Source: SHAN690 sp041391765 (lineage in GTDB: Bacteria > Bacteroidota > Bacteroidia > Flavobacteriales_G > Salibacteraceae). From it: a stretch of DNA of 43,829 bases. The notes under the pieces were generated by a model. It saw only the letters and a program-made list of their open reading frames with translations. It was not told the origin of the DNA and did no database searches. Each line of letters starts with the position of its first letter. Position 1 is the stretch's first letter. Both the position numbers and the translations under genes were made by a program. The DNA lies in assembly GCA_041391765.1 (NCBI GenBank), contig JAWKNJ010000040.1:1-43829 (forward strand). Reading direction: 5' to 3'. Below are positions 26,083 through 34,284 of this stretch, in pieces.

Positions 26083-26774
26083 TTTGCAGCAATACAAGCG
26101 GTGATGGCCGCTGTTTCAGTTCGAAGTCTTCGATCGCCTAACGATAACCCCGTGAATCCTAGTTTTTGAGCCACAGTGATTTCTGATTCAGAAAAGTCAC
26201 CTTCCGGGCCAATGCAGATCAGCTGATCTGAAAAAAGGGTGACGGAGGTCAGCGGTGCCCGATCCAAGTCATCCTTGCAATGCGCTATCCATTTGTGGGA
26301 TTCATTTGAATGTTCAATTAGGGCTTTAAAGGGGGTTAGTGGATCGATAATCGGTTTCCATAGTCCTTTGCTTTGTTTTATTGCACTGATTGCGATTTTG
26401 TCTAATCGATCGTTTTTAAGGTGAACTCGCTCAGAATGCTCACAAGAAATTGGAGTAATTCGCTTCACACCAAGCTCGGTCGCTTTTTCAATCACCCATT
26501 CCAACCGGGTCATGTTTTTCGTAGGTGCGATGGCCAGATGAAGCGCGTTTTTGTTTTCAGCTTCTTGGACAAGCGATAACAAGTGCAATTCGATGCGCTT
26601 CTTCATGGACGCGACTTTCGACTCCCAAAGCTTGCCTTCTCCGTTTACCACGTGCACAGAATCCCCGTCCTTTAAGCGCAGGACGCGCGCGTGCGCAGCT
26701 TCTTCGTCTGAAAGAACGATCACACCATCACCAACCCCGGGGTGGTAAAACCTTGGTAAATCGGGTAAATGCAT
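26061..26774 (-). CDS. rsmE: 16S rRNA (uracil1498-N3)-methyltransferase
   Basis: The enzyme has 237 residues and methylates N3 of U1498 in 16S rRNA using S-adenosylmethionine. It has an N-terminal PUA-like domain (LPRFYHPG, VLRLKDGDSVHVVNGEGKLW) and a SPOUT methyltransferase domain with a trefoil knot: EWVIEKATELGVKRITPI, CEHSERVHLK, ICIGPEGDFSESEI and LGDRRLRTETAA, all RsmE signatures. I start it at ATG 26774 (MHLPDLPRFYHPG). An in-frame TTG at 26789 is less likely because it lies within a -7-like element (GATATTTG) that ends 5 nt before the ATG. The length is normal. Confidence 0.94.
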   Translation of the reverse strand: MHLPDLPRFYHPGVGDGVIVLSDEEAAHARVLRLKDGDSVHVVNGEGKLWESKVASMKKRIELHLLSLVQEAENKNALHLAIAPTKNMTRLEWVIEKATELGVKRITPISCEHSERVHLKNDRLDKIAISAIKQSKGLWKPIIDPLTPFKALIEHSNESHKWIAHCKDDLDRAPLTSVTLFSDQLICIGPEGDFSESEITVAQKLGFTGLSLGDRRLRTETAAITACIAANLFGQRP

Positions 26775-26779
26775 TGAAG

Positions 26780-26787
26780 CAAATATC
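26780..26787 (-). promoter_or_regulatory. rsmE: -7-like element (GATATTTG) 5 nt before the rsmE start
   Basis: On the minus strand GATATTTG differs from TAnnTTTG in its first base and ends 5 nt before the ATG at 26774, the same spacing as at 26045 and 32844. No -33 TTTG stands at the right distance. Confidence 0.35.
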
Positions 26788-26796
26788 AACTATTGC

Positions 26797-26843
26797 AAAA
26801 AAAAAAGCCGTGTCACCCTCGATGCTCTCGGACCACACGGCTT
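26797..26843 (-). terminator. Rho-independent terminator of pckA
   Basis: On the minus strand a perfect 9-bp stem AAGCCGTGT/ACACGGCTT (arms at 26835-26843 and 26805-26813), with a 21-nt loop, runs into ten T. It starts 20 nt past the pckA stop at 26864. Confidence 0.88.
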
Positions 26844-26863
26844 TTTGAAATTATCTTGACTAA

Positions 26864-28480
26864 TTAAGCTCCAACACCAACGCGTGGTGCAGCTTCCATG
26901 ATTTCTTCGTTTGCAAACGAAGCGAACTTCTCAAAGTTCTTCACGAAAGATTCAGCCAATGAATTGGCTTTTTTGTCATAAGCAGCCTTGTCTGACCAGG
27001 TGTTTCTTGGACTTAGTATTTCAGCTGGAACATCAGGGCATGAAGTTGGCATGTTTAATCCAAATACTTCGTGTTCCTTGTATTCAACGTTGTCCAACTG
27101 GCCTGTCAATGCCGCAGTAATCATCGCTCTCGTGAACTTCAATTTAATTCGTGAACCAACTCCGTATTCACCTCCGCTCCATCCGGTGTTGATCAGCCAG
27201 ATGTTCACGTTGTGTTCCTTCATTTTTTTACCCAACATTTCAGCGTATTTCGTTGGGTGAAGGGGCAAGAACGGAGCTCCGAAACAGGCTGAGAAGGTGG
27301 TTTGCGGTTCGGTGACCCCTGCTTCGGTTCCGGCAACTTTGGCCGTATAACCTGAAATGAACTGATACATCGCTTGACCTGGTGTCAATTTTGAAATCGG
27401 AGGTAACACACCGTAAGCATCGCAGGTCAAGAAGAAGATGTTCTTTGGAATTCCACCTGTCGATGGCACTGCAATGTTGTCAATGTGATCTATCGGGTAA
27501 CTCACGCGAGTGTTCTCGGTTTTTGAACTTCCCGCAAAGTCAACGGTTGCACTTCCTTCAATGGTGTCAATGTTCTCCAATAAGGCACCAAACTTGATCG
27601 CCTTCCAGATTTGCGGTTCTTTTTCTTCGGTAAGATCGATGCATTTTGCGTAGCAACCACCTTCAAAGTTGAAAACGCCATTCGCTGTCCAACCGTGCTC
27701 ATCATCACCAATCAATTGACGATCAGGATCAGCAGATAAGGTAGTTTTTCCTGTTCCCGACAAGCCAAAGAAAACGGCAGTGTCACCATCTTTTCCGCTA
27801 TTGGCTGAACAGTGCATGCTTAGCACGCCCTTGTCTTGAGGAAGAACGTAGTTCAACACAGTGAAGATTCCTTTTTTGATCTCCCCCGTGTAGCCCGACC
27901 CTCCGATCAGCGCCAGCTTGCGTGTGAAATCAAGGATGCTAAAGTTGTGCTGACGCGTTCCGTCAATCGCAGGATCGGCATGGAAACCAGGTGCGCAAAT
28001 AATCGTCCATTCTGGATCGAAGTTTTCGAGTTCCTCAGCTGATGGGCGAAGAAACATGTTGTAAGCAAACATGTTGCTCCAAGGAAACTCGGTGACAACG
28101 CGAATGTTCAGTTTATGAGCCGGATCAGCGCAAGCTGCTACGTCTCTAACGTAAACTTCTTTGTCCATCAAGTAAGCACGCATGCGGTTCAAGAGCGGCT
28201 CAACTTTGTCTGAATCAAAGCTGTTATTAAAGCTGCCTTCCCACCAAACCGTGTTTTCGGTGGTTGCATCTTTTACGATGAATTTGTCTTTCGGTGATCG
28301 ACCGGTAAATTCTCCGGTGTCAATGGCTAGGGCACCTGTATCTGTCAAGAATCCCTGTCCATTTAAAATAGTGTCTTCCACAAGTTCAGCCGGCTCAAGG
28401 TTCCAATAAGCGGCACGAACTTTTCCCAATCCTAAATCTGCAATAGAGGAGTTTTTTGGCTTTCTTCCGAATTCGTTCAT
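26864..28480 (-). CDS. pckA: Phosphoenolpyruvate carboxykinase (ATP)
   Basis: The enzyme has 538 residues, the usual length for the ATP-dependent family, and converts oxaloacetate and ATP to PEP, ADP and CO2, the first committed step of gluconeogenesis. Seen: FTGRSPKDKFIVK (residues 58-70) for substrate binding, the P-loop FGLSGTGKTTLSAD (238-251), the metal-binding kinase-2 motif LIGDDEHGW (256-264) and the adenine-binding region GEYGVGSRIKLKFTRAMI. ATG 28480 gives MNEFGRKPKNSSIADLGL, as in relatives. It is monocistronic, with a terminator directly after it; AAACTTTG, 58 nt upstream of the start on the minus strand (28539-28546), is a possible -7 element. Confidence 0.97.
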   Translation of the reverse strand: MNEFGRKPKNSSIADLGLGKVRAAYWNLEPAELVEDTILNGQGFLTDTGALAIDTGEFTGRSPKDKFIVKDATTENTVWWEGSFNNSFDSDKVEPLLNRMRAYLMDKEVYVRDVAACADPAHKLNIRVVTEFPWSNMFAYNMFLRPSAEELENFDPEWTIICAPGFHADPAIDGTRQHNFSILDFTRKLALIGGSGYTGEIKKGIFTVLNYVLPQDKGVLSMHCSANSGKDGDTAVFFGLSGTGKTTLSADPDRQLIGDDEHGWTANGVFNFEGGCYAKCIDLTEEKEPQIWKAIKFGALLENIDTIEGSATVDFAGSSKTENTRVSYPIDHIDNIAVPSTGGIPKNIFFLTCDAYGVLPPISKLTPGQAMYQFISGYTAKVAGTEAGVTEPQTTFSACFGAPFLPLHPTKYAEMLGKKMKEHNVNIWLINTGWSGGEYGVGSRIKLKFTRAMITAALTGQLDNVEYKEHEVFGLNMPTSCPDVPAEILSPRNTWSDKAAYDKKANSLAESFVKNFEKFASFANEEIMEAAPRVGVGA

Positions 28481-28596
28481 AAAGTTGAATTTCTCTTAAA
28501 CGCTATGAAATATTTAAATGTCTAAGAATTTTCGGGTGCAAAGTTTGGTAATGATATTTCACACATAGCCCCAATTTGCCCACATTTTATACACAA

Positions 28597-29004
28597 TCAA
28601 CGTTTTTTCAGGCCAATGAGTTGGATTGCATCGACAAAAATCAAGAACCAACCAATGATCAGAAGACTGCCTCCGATTGGAGTGACAGGACCGAGCCAGC
28701 TGATATGAATGCCCAAAAGTTCCTGCAAGTTGAGTAAGTAAATTGAAAATGAAAAAAGCACGACACCCAAACCGAAAAGCGTGACAATGGCTTTTTCAAA
28801 ACGCAAGTGAAAAGAATGTCCCTTGAGTGCGATCATCACCAAGATCAGTGCGTGATACATCTGATAGCGCACTCCGGTTTCGAATGAGGAAATCTGTTCC
28901 GGTGTCAATACTTCCTTTAGGGCATGTGCCCCAAAAGCACCGAGGATAATGGCCGTGAATGCAAAGAAGGAGCCGAAGAATAGGTGGTAGGGTTTGCTTT
29001 TCAA
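28597..29004 (-). CDS. DUF423 family inner-membrane protein (YgdD-like)
   Basis: This 135-residue membrane protein has four predicted helices. The family signature is at the start: FFGSFFAFTAIILGAFGAHA followed by LKEVLTPEQ and FETGVRYQMYHALILV. The third and fourth segments are VTLFGLGVVLFSFSIYLLNL and PVTPIGGSLLIIGWFLIFVD. No function is established for the family. A TTG at 29004 is the only start that gives the family N terminus (MKSKPYHLFFGSF). It lies 21 nt downstream of the lipoprotein gene and may be co-transcribed with it. Confidence 0.88.
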   Translation of the reverse strand: MKSKPYHLFFGSFFAFTAIILGAFGAHALKEVLTPEQISSFETGVRYQMYHALILVMIALKGHSFHLRFEKAIVTLFGLGVVLFSFSIYLLNLQELLGIHISWLGPVTPIGGSLLIIGWFLIFVDAIQLIGLKKR

Positions 29005-29025
29005 ACCGCAGCGATTTTCGAGAAT

Positions 29026-29757
29026 TTAGGACTCCTCACTGGTTTTATCTGTAGAGGAAGTTGTTCCAAACACAAACATCATCAGAACCACAGCTGTCAC
29101 ATAACCAACAAATGCCAATATGGTAAGGAAGATTGCCCATTTTGCTGATTTAGCAAACTTGAAGCTTTTGATGCCAAGGATAAGTGCGGTAAAGAAGCTG
29201 ACTACTGCAGCTACACCCACTAAGAATCCCAGTATAGGTGAGCCTCCTGTAAGTAATAGGAAGGATAGAAAGGGTAGAACCAACAATAGAAGTGACGCAA
29301 GTAATGCGACTCTTCCTTTTCGTTGATATTCGCCTGTCAATGTGCCTTTTCCAAGACTCTCCTGATCCAAAACTGGTTTTGGTATATGACCAGATTTAGG
29401 GTTTTCTAAAACTTGAACCGATCCCTTTCCAAGTTTGGCTTTTGTAGTTGTCTGCTTTTGTTCTAGCGGCTCTTTTGCAGATTCTTCGGACGCAGCTGCT
29501 ACCTTGATTGATTGAGGTATATCAGACCCCACGTTTTCGATAGCGACAACCTCTTCCACAGGACCAATGGACTTGTTTTCCAGCTTGTCAATTTTCTGAT
29601 TGCGTTGCTTTGCAATGTTGATGTGAAAGCCGTGTCGATACTTTCGCTTTTGAATGATTCCATTATGAACCACATCATTACTGGTGCTGCAAGAAGAAAC
29701 AACAACCAACGTCACTAAAGCGCAAACTACCGCTTTAAATATTCTCAAACTGCTCAT
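29026..29757 (-). CDS. Lipoprotein with C-terminal membrane helices
   Basis: The protein has 243 residues. A lipoprotein signal peptide ends at Cys23 (VTLVVVSSC). Next comes IIQKRKYRHGFHINI, a short basic motif that I associate with lipoproteins of this phylum, then a polar, probably disordered stretch (about 60-140) and three hydrophobic segments near the C terminus (ALLASLLLLVLPFLSFLLL, ILGFLVGVAAVVSFFTALIL, WAIFLTILAFVGYVTAVVLM). A lipid-anchored N terminus joined to inner-membrane helices suggests retention in the inner membrane. No enzymatic motif is seen. The function is unknown. ATG 29757 is the only start that includes the signal peptide. Confidence 0.78.
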   Translation of the reverse strand: MSSLRIFKAVVCALVTLVVVSSCSTSNDVVHNGIIQKRKYRHGFHINIAKQRNQKIDKLENKSIGPVEEVVAIENVGSDIPQSIKVAAASEESAKEPLEQKQTTTKAKLGKGSVQVLENPKSGHIPKPVLDQESLGKGTLTGEYQRKGRVALLASLLLLVLPFLSFLLLTGGSPILGFLVGVAAVVSFFTALILGIKSFKFAKSAKWAIFLTILAFVGYVTAVVLMMFVFGTTSSTDKTSEES

Positions 29758-29836
29758 TTCAGGCCTTTGGGTTTAATCAATAGGGATACCGCAAGCTTAG
29801 TGATTTTTTAGATAATTCATTATCCATCAACTTGCA

Positions 29837-29867
29837 TTTGTCAGTGCAAAAGTCTTGAATACATTCG
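29837..29867 (+). promoter_or_regulatory. Promoter (TTTG-N19-TACATTCG) for saccharopine dehydrogenase
   Basis: TTTG at 29837-29840 and TACATTCG at 29860-29867 are exactly 19 nt apart, matching the Bacteroidota consensus with one change. The -7 element ends 18 nt before the ATG at 29886. Confidence 0.65.
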
Positions 29868-29885
29868 CCCGAAATCAAAGGTGGG

Positions 29886-31232
29886 ATGAAGAATATTGTG
29901 GTTTTTGGTGCTGGACTGAGTTCAACAGTTATGATTGATTACCTCATCGAGCATGCAAAAGGCTTTGATTGGACCATTCGAGTAGGTGACGTAAATGAAG
30001 AGTCTGCTGTAAAAAAAATTGCTGGACGCGAGCAAGCCGAGGCATTTCGATTTGATGTGAAGGACGAGATGCAACGCTTGAGTGAAATCTCAAAAGCCGA
30101 TTTAGTAATCTCCATGCTTCCGGCTCATATGCACATTGATGTGGCACGTGAGTGTGTGGCACTGAAAAAGCACATGGTTACAGCCTCTTATGTGTCTCCT
30201 GAAATGCAGGCCCTAGATCAGAAAGCCAAAGATGCGGGTGTGGTCATCATGAATGAAATCGGTGTTGATCCCGGAATTGATCACATGAGCGCGATGGCTG
30301 TTTTGGATGAGATAAGGAGCCAAGGTGGAAAAATGCTGCAATTCGAAACTTTTACTGGTGGACTTCCGGCACCGAAAAGCGATGACAATCCTTGGCACTA
30401 CAAGTTCGCTTGGAATCCCAGAAATGTGGTTATGGCAGGGTCAGGTGGAGCAGTAAAGTTTAAGCAAGAGGGGCAGTACAAGTACATTCCCTATCATCAA
30501 GTATTCAGGCGCACCGAAACCATCGATATTCCGAATTACGGCCGATTTGAAGGTTATGCAAATCGTGATTCCCTCAAATATCGCGAGGTGTATGGATTGA
30601 AGGATATACCGACCATTTATCGAGGTACGCTTCGTGGTCGCGGATTTTGCAAGGCTTGGAACGTTTTTGTTCAGTTGGGTATAACGGACGATTCCTATGC
30701 GATGGAGGGATCAGAGGACATGACCTACCGCCAATTTCTTAACTCATTCCTGGCTTATAACCCACACGATTCAGTGGAGCTGAAATTGATGCACTATCTC
30801 AAGATCGATCAGGACAACGAGATCATGGACAAGATGGAAAGCCTGGATTTGTTCTCCAATAAAAAAGTGGGTATCCCTAATGCCACTCCGGCCCAAATAC
30901 TTCAGCATATTTTGGAGCAGAAATGGACGCTCAAGGAGGACGACTTGGACATGATCGTCATGTATCACCTCTTCGGCTTTGAATTGAATGGAAAAAAACT
31001 GCAGCGTGAGAGTTTCATGGTGTTGGAAGGAGAAGATCGCTCAAATACCGCTATGGCGAAGACTGTAGGCTTGCCAGTAGCCATTGCGGCAAAGATGATC
31101 CTGACTGATCAAATCAACACTCCGGGTGTTCATATTCCGATTTCAAAGGAGGTGTATGAGCCTGTGCTTAAAGAACTAAAAAACTACGGCATTCAATTCA
31201 CCGAGCGCCACGGGGAATACCGAGGTTATTGA
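29886..31232 (+). CDS. Saccharopine dehydrogenase family protein
   Basis: The protein has 448 residues. The N terminus is a Rossmann fold (NIVVFGAGLSSTVMIDYL) for NAD(P). Conserved family segments follow: DLVISMLPAHMHIDVARECV, HMVTASYVSPEM, MNEIGVDPGIDHMSAM and FTGGLPAPKSDDNPWHYKFA with WNPRNVV. These match the glutamate-forming saccharopine dehydrogenase (LYS9/LKR-SDH type), which acts in lysine breakdown through saccharopine: it yields glutamate and 2-aminoadipate semialdehyde. The lysine-ketoglutarate reductase half is not fused and not in the window. It has its own promoter and faces a convergent gene across a palindromic repeat. The family is certain; the direction of the pathway is inference. 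Confidence 0.9.
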   Translation: MKNIVVFGAGLSSTVMIDYLIEHAKGFDWTIRVGDVNEESAVKKIAGREQAEAFRFDVKDEMQRLSEISKADLVISMLPAHMHIDVARECVALKKHMVTASYVSPEMQALDQKAKDAGVVIMNEIGVDPGIDHMSAMAVLDEIRSQGGKMLQFETFTGGLPAPKSDDNPWHYKFAWNPRNVVMAGSGGAVKFKQEGQYKYIPYHQVFRRTETIDIPNYGRFEGYANRDSLKYREVYGLKDIPTIYRGTLRGRGFCKAWNVFVQLGITDDSYAMEGSEDMTYRQFLNSFLAYNPHDSVELKLMHYLKIDQDNEIMDKMESLDLFSNKKVGIPNATPAQILQHILEQKWTLKEDDLDMIVMYHLFGFELNGKKLQRESFMVLEGEDRSNTAMAKTVGLPVAIAAKMILTDQINTPGVHIPISKEVYEPVLKELKNYGIQFTERHGEYRGY

Positions 31233-31254
31233 TTTTGTTTTAGGTATAATTAAA

Positions 31255-31332
31255 CTCCGCGTCCTTGGCGAAAATCTCCGCGCACTTTTCGGTTTAAGTT
31301 TTAACCGCAGAGGACGCAGAGGACGCAAAGGA
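31255..31332. repeat. Imperfect palindromic element between convergent genes
   Basis: Two arms (about 31255-31294 and 31303-31332) are imperfect inverted copies. GCGTCC at 31259-31264 pairs with GGACGC at 31321-31326, and CGGTT at 31290-31294 pairs with AACCG at 31303-31307. The right arm contains a tandem AGAGGACGC motif (31309-31317 and again from 31318). GC-rich CGCAGAGGACGC-type strings of this kind recur in intergenic DNA of many bacteria (from memory, not searched). It lies between the 3' ends of the saccharopine dehydrogenase and spermidine-synthase-like genes. Confidence 0.65.
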
Positions 31333-31386
31333 TTAGCAAAGTTCACAAAGGAGTGTGCTGAATTAATGAAATGTTTGGTTTAGAAA

Positions 31387-32844
31387 CTAGCGTTGATTTG
31401 CCAGCAACCAATTGGCCGGAGCATAATCATCGGTCATGAAGGGAACACGCTTATCCAACACCGGAAATCGCTCGTTCTTGAGCATTTGAAGTTGCAGTGA
31501 ATCTGCTTCTGTTTCTGCACTGGAACCTTTCATCGCAATTAGCATGTTGTTTTTGACGGAGCCTTTTGAGCTCTCACTCACTTCGATCAACCTCACTTCA
31601 TTAAAAACGCTTTGAGCAGTTTTAACTTGTGATTTAAGAAAGATGCTGTGCTCACCTTCCCAGGAACCGAGCACATTGACGATTAATACGCCATTGTCAT
31701 TCAATCGATCAAATTGTGCCTGATAACATTCTTGCGTGGTCAATTGAAAGGGAACATCCAATGGACTCGTGAATACATCGCTAAAGATCACATCGAAACG
31801 TTCGTCCGTTCGCTGTAAATAGGTTCTTGCGTCTTCGTGCACCAAAGTCGTGTTCAGGCCTTTGTCGAATGAAAAGTGCTCCTCACTCAATGCAGTCAAC
31901 TGCTCATCAATCTCAACCACGGTGAGCGTTCGGTCGGGCCAATTGTGTTGAAAGAGCTTTGGGAAGGAATACGCTCCAGCACCCAGCATCAACGCGTTCT
32001 CAAAACCAGGGTTGAAATATTCAGCCAGCCGGAAATAGTTGGCATAGGCGTAGACCTGATCCACAACGGGATCATCGAGGTACATGCCGGAATTTACGTG
32101 TCCATTGAGCGCCATGTGCTTGGTAGGTCGATCACTTAGCTGGTTTTCATAGATCCAAACGCGATTGTATTCCGTGTCGATGTCAAGGAAGCCTTGATTT
32201 TGATTTGCTTGGGAACTACTGAACCAAACCAAGGCCAACCCAGCCACGCCTTCATTTCGAATTTTCGAAGAATAGAATAGGATCAAGGCGGTGATCATCA
32301 GCAACGCTGCCAGCATCCAAATGATGTTGGAGGTTCCGAAAGATGGGATTAGAACAGTGGCGCTAAGAAAGGTTCCCAGAATAGAACCCAAGGTTGAAAT
32401 CGCATAAAATCGCCCTGTAGTTTTTCCGGAGTCTTCAATGTTCGTCAAGGCTAAGCGCAAGGCGTATGGAAACACAGCCGCTAAAAAGAATGCCGGGATA
32501 CTAAAGAGTAGCAAAGAGCCGAGCGTGCTTTTCACCAACAATGGCCAAGAGAGCTTGATCAGTTGGCGAAGCATGAACTCCTTGCCCAAATTCATGAGGC
32601 ACATAAACGTGGCCGCCATCAAAATTAAGCGTGCCAACTCATTCGTTTTAGCGCCACGGTCTGCTCGCTGACCTCCCAAGTAGTACCCCCCTGACATAGC
32701 TAGTAATATCACCCCAATGATCGAAACCCAAACGAACACGGACGCCCCTACATAAGGTGCTAATACTCTGGAACCAATGATCTCAAAGGCCATGACCACA
32801 AAGCCACAAATGAAGACGGAGAGGTAGAGTTTAATTTGATTCAA
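31387..32844 (-). CDS. Membrane-anchored spermidine-synthase-like protein
   Basis: The protein has 485 residues in two halves. Residues of about 1-200 hold about seven membrane helices, beginning with LYLSVFICGFVVMAFEIIGS and RVLAPYVGASVFVWVSIIGV, the usual opening of fused MFS/spermidine-synthase-like proteins. Residues of about 270-430 form a Rossmann-type aminopropyltransferase-like domain: ALMLGAGAYSFPKLF, LTVVEIDEQLTALSEEHF, VHEDARTYLQ and FDVIFSDVF. Whether it makes polyamines is unclear; many relatives are not proven synthases. A TTG at 32844 is used as start because a promoter lies directly before it and an ATG would remove the first helix. It is convergent with saccharopine dehydrogenase and divergent from ffh. 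Confidence 0.85.
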   Translation of the reverse strand: MNQIKLYLSVFICGFVVMAFEIIGSRVLAPYVGASVFVWVSIIGVILLAMSGGYYLGGQRADRGAKTNELARLILMAATFMCLMNLGKEFMLRQLIKLSWPLLVKSTLGSLLLFSIPAFFLAAVFPYALRLALTNIEDSGKTTGRFYAISTLGSILGTFLSATVLIPSFGTSNIIWMLAALLMITALILFYSSKIRNEGVAGLALVWFSSSQANQNQGFLDIDTEYNRVWIYENQLSDRPTKHMALNGHVNSGMYLDDPVVDQVYAYANYFRLAEYFNPGFENALMLGAGAYSFPKLFQHNWPDRTLTVVEIDEQLTALSEEHFSFDKGLNTTLVHEDARTYLQRTDERFDVIFSDVFTSPLDVPFQLTTQECYQAQFDRLNDNGVLIVNVLGSWEGEHSIFLKSQVKTAQSVFNEVRLIEVSESSKGSVKNNMLIAMKGSSAETEADSLQLQMLKNERFPVLDKRVPFMTDDYAPANWLLANQR

Positions 32845-32849
32845 TGTGA

Positions 32850-32880
32850 CGAATTTAATAGGCTTGGTTCTTCGTTCAAT
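32850..32880 (-). promoter_or_regulatory. Promoter (TTG-N19-TAAATTCG) for the spermidine-synthase-like gene
   Basis: On the minus strand TTG (within 32877-32880) and TAAATTCG (32850-32857) are 19 nt apart. The -7 element ends 5 nt before the TTG start codon at 32844, which predicts a leaderless mRNA. Confidence 0.55.
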
Positions 32881-32908
32881 ATCTATACATCCACCACACT
32901 CAGAAATA

Positions 32909-32916
32909 TACCTTTG
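32909..32916 (+). promoter_or_regulatory. ffh: -7 element (TACCTTTG) for ffh
   Basis: TACCTTTG is a full match to TAnnTTTG and ends 24 nt before the ffh ATG. No TTTG stands 19 nt upstream, so the -33 element is weak or absent. Confidence 0.5.
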
Positions 32917-32940
32917 CCAACCTCAAAAAAATTGGGATAA

Positions 32941-34284
32941 ATGTTTGAGAGCTTATCGGAAAAGTTAGAGCGATCGTTTAAGATGCTCAAAGGGCAGGGC
33001 CAGATCACAGAGATCAACGTGGCCGAGACCATGAAGGAGATCAGGCGGTCATTGCTCGATGCGGATGTTAACTACAAGATCGCCAAGGATTTTACGGATT
33101 CAGTTAAGGAAAAGGCGCTAGGAGAAAACGTGTTGACCGCTGTTTCACCGGGCCAGTTGTTGGTGAAAATCACGCGTGATTCGCTGGCCGAGTTGATGGG
33201 TGGTGAGGCCGTTGACATCAACATCTCGGGAAAGCCTGCGGTGATCCTGATGGCAGGTCTGCAAGGTTCAGGTAAGACCACACACAGTGGAAAACTTGCT
33301 CGCTACCTGAAGAGCAAAAAAGGACGCCAGGTGTTGTTGGTTGCGGCTGACGTTTATCGTCCAGCGGCCATCGATCAGTTGGAAGTGGTAGGCCAATCCG
33401 TTGGCGTGGAGGTTTACACGGAAAGAGAAAACAAAAATCCGGTTCAGATTGCCAAGAATGCCATTGAGCATGCCAAGCGCAAAGGGCTGAATACTGTCAT
33501 CGTGGATACGGCCGGCCGTTTGGCCGTGGACGAGGAGATGATGAAGGAGATTGAAGCTATCAAAAGTGCTGTTAACCCTTCAGAGACCTTGTTCGTTGTG
33601 GATTCCATGACTGGTCAAGATGCAGTGAACACGGCCAAGGCGTTTAACGATCGCATCAATTTTGACGGAGTCATCCTCACCAAGTTGGACGGTGATACAC
33701 GCGGTGGAGCTGCATTGAGTATCCGGTCTGTGGTAGAAAAGCCGATCAAGTTTGTAGGTCTTGGTGAGAAGATGGATGCCCTAGACATCTTCCATCCCAA
33801 TCGGATGGCGGATCGAATCCTGGGCATGGGCGACATCGTTTCGCTTGTGGAGAAAGCACAAGAGCAGTATGATGAGGAGGAGGCGCGTAGACTTCAGAAG
33901 AAGATTGCCAAGAACAAGTTCGACTTCAACGACTTCTTAGGTCAAATCCAACAGATCAAGAAGATGGGCAACGTCAAAGATTTGATGGGCATGATCCCGG
34001 GTATGGGCAAGGCCATGAAGAACGTGGATATTGATGACGATGCATTCAAAAGTATTGAGGCAATCATTCGCTCCATGACGAACGATGAGCGTGAGAATCC
34101 ACACACGATCAATGGTAGTAGAAGACAACGAATTGCAACGGGTAGTGGAACTTCTGTGAACGATGTGAACAAGCTACTCAAGCAGTTTGAAGATATGCGC
34201 AAGATGATGCGCCTGATGAACGACAAGACCAAGATGCAACAGATGATGAAGGCGATGAAAAATGCGCCTGGAGGAATGCGATAA
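32941..34284 (+). CDS. ffh: Signal recognition particle protein Ffh (SRP54)
   Basis: This 447-residue GTPase binds signal sequences of nascent membrane proteins and brings the ribosome to FtsY at the inner membrane. The N domain (to about residue 95) begins MFESLSEKLERSFKMLKGQG. The G domain has the P-loop LQGSGKTTHSGKLARYL, DVYRPAAIDQL, DTAGRLAVD and TKLDGDTRGGAALS. The methionine-rich M domain, which binds SRP RNA and signal peptides, covers the last 130 residues (MGMIPGMGKAMK, then MTNDERENPHTINGSRRQRI and MMKAMKNAPGGM). All parts are intact. Its stop overlaps the folD start by one base (TAATG), so the two are co-translated. The SRP RNA gene is not seen here. Confidence 0.97.
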   Translation: MFESLSEKLERSFKMLKGQGQITEINVAETMKEIRRSLLDADVNYKIAKDFTDSVKEKALGENVLTAVSPGQLLVKITRDSLAELMGGEAVDINISGKPAVILMAGLQGSGKTTHSGKLARYLKSKKGRQVLLVAADVYRPAAIDQLEVVGQSVGVEVYTERENKNPVQIAKNAIEHAKRKGLNTVIVDTAGRLAVDEEMMKEIEAIKSAVNPSETLFVVDSMTGQDAVNTAKAFNDRINFDGVILTKLDGDTRGGAALSIRSVVEKPIKFVGLGEKMDALDIFHPNRMADRILGMGDIVSLVEKAQEQYDEEEARRLQKKIAKNKFDFNDFLGQIQQIKKMGNVKDLMGMIPGMGKAMKNVDIDDDAFKSIEAIIRSMTNDERENPHTINGSRRQRIATGSGTSVNDVNKLLKQFEDMRKMMRLMNDKTKMQQMMKAMKNAPGGMR

